A stretch of 64,000 bases of DNA, from positions 1,922,001 through 1,986,000 of the forward strand of contig NZ_CP085725.1 of NCBI RefSeq assembly GCF_036840915.1. Direction: 5' to 3'. Every line of letters begins with the position of its first letter. Positions within the stretch are counted from its first letter, which is position 1. Below the pieces are notes generated by a model, which had not been told where the DNA came from, did not search any database, and saw only the letters and a program-made list of their open reading frames with translations. This document shows positions 63,016-64,000 of the stretch, in pieces. The position numbers and the translations under genes are program-made. Source of the DNA: Flavobacterium hankyongi. Lineage in GTDB: Bacteria; Bacteroidota; Bacteroidia; Flavobacteriales; Flavobacteriaceae.

Positions 63016-64000
63016 TTATATTAAATTTTTTCGCTGTGCTTTCCACCATCTTTCAGGAACTTCACCACTACATGCGGCTAAATACTCTTTGTGTGTACAT
63101 GGCAACAACGTAGACTTTTTTAATTTATTGTGCACTCCCGATATAAGTGGAATTTCTATCCACCAACGGTCAGTTTTATCGCTTTTATAGAATATTACTT
63201 CTTCTTCAAGAGTAACTATATACTTAATATAGTTTTCTTTTGTTCCAAATGGATACTCATTTGACCTATAATGAAACCCTTCTATAAAATACCAAATAAT
63301 CTGCGCAATAAGAACAGATTCATTTTTTGTACTGTTATGATTAAATATTCCGAAAGAAGAGACTTTATCGCTTATCCCTGCATATCTTGACAAAACACAT
63401 ATTTCTTTTCCTGAAAACCCGTTTGGTGTAAAATCTACAAAGTTAGCAGAATTTGACGACTTTACAGATCGCATATCAATACTTACTAAATCGGCATCTC
63501 TAAAAACTGGCTCTGCAATTGTCGAATCATTTGAAATTTCGCCCAAACGATATGCATCAAAATATAATTTCTCAATCAAATCTATCTCCTCTTGTGAATT
63601 GAAATATGTTTGATATCCTACATTACTATAATTAAATAAATTATTAGGCTCCTCAACAATCATTTTTGTCAAATAAGAATCCGACAAAGAACTTACTTCT
63701 TTAGCAAAATCAAACTTGCTATCAACAGCTACTAAATTTACCATTTGTTCTAGTTGATCATAGCCTCTATATATGGCATAAGTCAAATCTTGAGAACCTC
63801 CTATTATAATAGGTATGATTTTATTTTTCACTAAATGTGAAACAGCACTCTTAACCACATAGTATGTATCTTCAATAGAATCACCAGAAAGAATATTTCC
63901 TAAATCTATGATTTGAGCTTGCCAGTTTCCTGGGAAAAGACTATAAAACTCCTTTCTAATATGAGTTAAGTCAACCACATTATTATATTCTTCATTACCC
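63016..64000 (-). CDS. Arginase/formimidoylglutamase-fold protein, 5' partial
   Basis: About 328 residues are visible; the frame stays open to the window end (63979-64000 reads GNEEYNN in frame), so the N-terminus is missing. The ureohydrolase fold is recognisable by its three metal motifs, but three of the six ligands of active enzymes are replaced: GGSQD for GGDH, VDSKFD for DxHxD, and SIDMRS for SxDxD. The C-terminus ends PERWWKAQRKNLI. It lies 147 bases upstream of gldK on the same strand. It may be a non-catalytic relative kept beside the type IX genes; annotation as an active formimidoylglutamase should be treated with care. Confidence 0.82.
   Translation of the reverse strand, partial: GNEEYNNVVDLTHIRKEFYSLFPGNWQAQIIDLGNILSGDSIEDTYYVVKSAVSHLVKNKIIPIIIGGSQDLTYAIYRGYDQLEQMVNLVAVDSKFDFAKEVSSLSDSYLTKMIVEEPNNLFNYSNVGYQTYFNSQEEIDLIEKLYFDAYRLGEISNDSTIAEPVFRDADLVSIDMRSVKSSNSANFVDFTPNGFSGKEICVLSRYAGISDKVSSFGIFNHNSTKNESVLIAQIIWYFIEGFHYRSNEYPFGTKENYIKYIVTLEEEVIFYKSDKTDRWWIEIPLISGVHNKLKKSTLLPCTHKEYLAACSGEVPERWWKAQRKNLI

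Noticed and set aside
1..64000. CRISPR arrays, insertion sequences or an integrase.
   Set aside because: No regularly spaced direct repeats, transposase motifs or integrase motifs were seen.

Overview
The window comes from a low-GC member of the Bacteroidetes, most likely a Flavobacterium-like gliding bacterium. The evidence is a complete gldKLMN cluster (type IX secretion and gliding), large secreted proteins with type IX C-terminal sorting domains, many N-terminal signals ending in AQ or SQ, lipoproteins with SCSS-type lipoboxes, and Bacteroidetes promoters (TTG, about 20 bases, TAnnTTTG). No Shine-Dalgarno-rich starts are seen. No prophage, transposase or CRISPR array was found.

Layout. 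(1) 1-14.6 kb: three large type IX secretion adhesin-like genes sharing a C-terminal module of 500-580 residues, with a decayed relative in each gap; the first decayed copy is a mosaic of its two neighbours. (2) 14.6-21.3 kb: a small HExxH protein, a DUF5522 protein, an interspersed-repeat-like element, urocanate hydratase (hutU), DUF4136 and DUF6340 lipoproteins, an aromatic amino acid hydroxylase with a long C-terminal extension, and a rhodanese. (3) 21.3-32.8 kb, all minus strand: a putative six-gene envelope operon (beta-barrel-like protein, lipoprotein, four paralogous secreted proteins with YD-like repeats), preceded by a response regulator, a TPR-sensor histidine kinase, a small membrane protein, DUF4230 and GSCFA proteins. 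Matching TACG-N8-CGTA dyads lie at the same distance from the predicted promoters of the envelope operon and of the kinase operon. (4) 33-40 kb: an ABC exporter with a palindromic promoter region, two paralogous lipoproteins, a decayed duplicate of the alaS 3' end, a small membrane protein inserted between that duplicate and the intact alaS. (5) 40.2-44 kb: M23 peptidase-MerR, then LemA with three TPM-domain genes, and an SDR oxidoreductase. (6) 44.9-54.6 kb: two poorly understood proteins, GTPases Der and Era, initiator tRNA-Met, a MarR regulator, an S8 protease, KTSC and DUF1761 proteins and an acyltransferase-like protein. (7) 54.6-64 kb: an ABC-F ATPase, DUF983, an FAD oxidoreductase, gldN-gldM-gldL-gldK and an arginase-fold protein that lacks several metal ligands and runs off the window end.

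How the parts fit. GldKLMN builds the envelope-spanning core, ring and motor of type IX secretion, the export route for the adhesin-like proteins at the left end. The best candidate for an undescribed system is the kinase/response-regulator pair with the YD-like secreted-protein operon and its matched dyads. The alaS 3'-end duplication and the mosaic adhesin pseudogene are the clearest traces of recombination. All functional calls come from reading the sequence; no database search was run.
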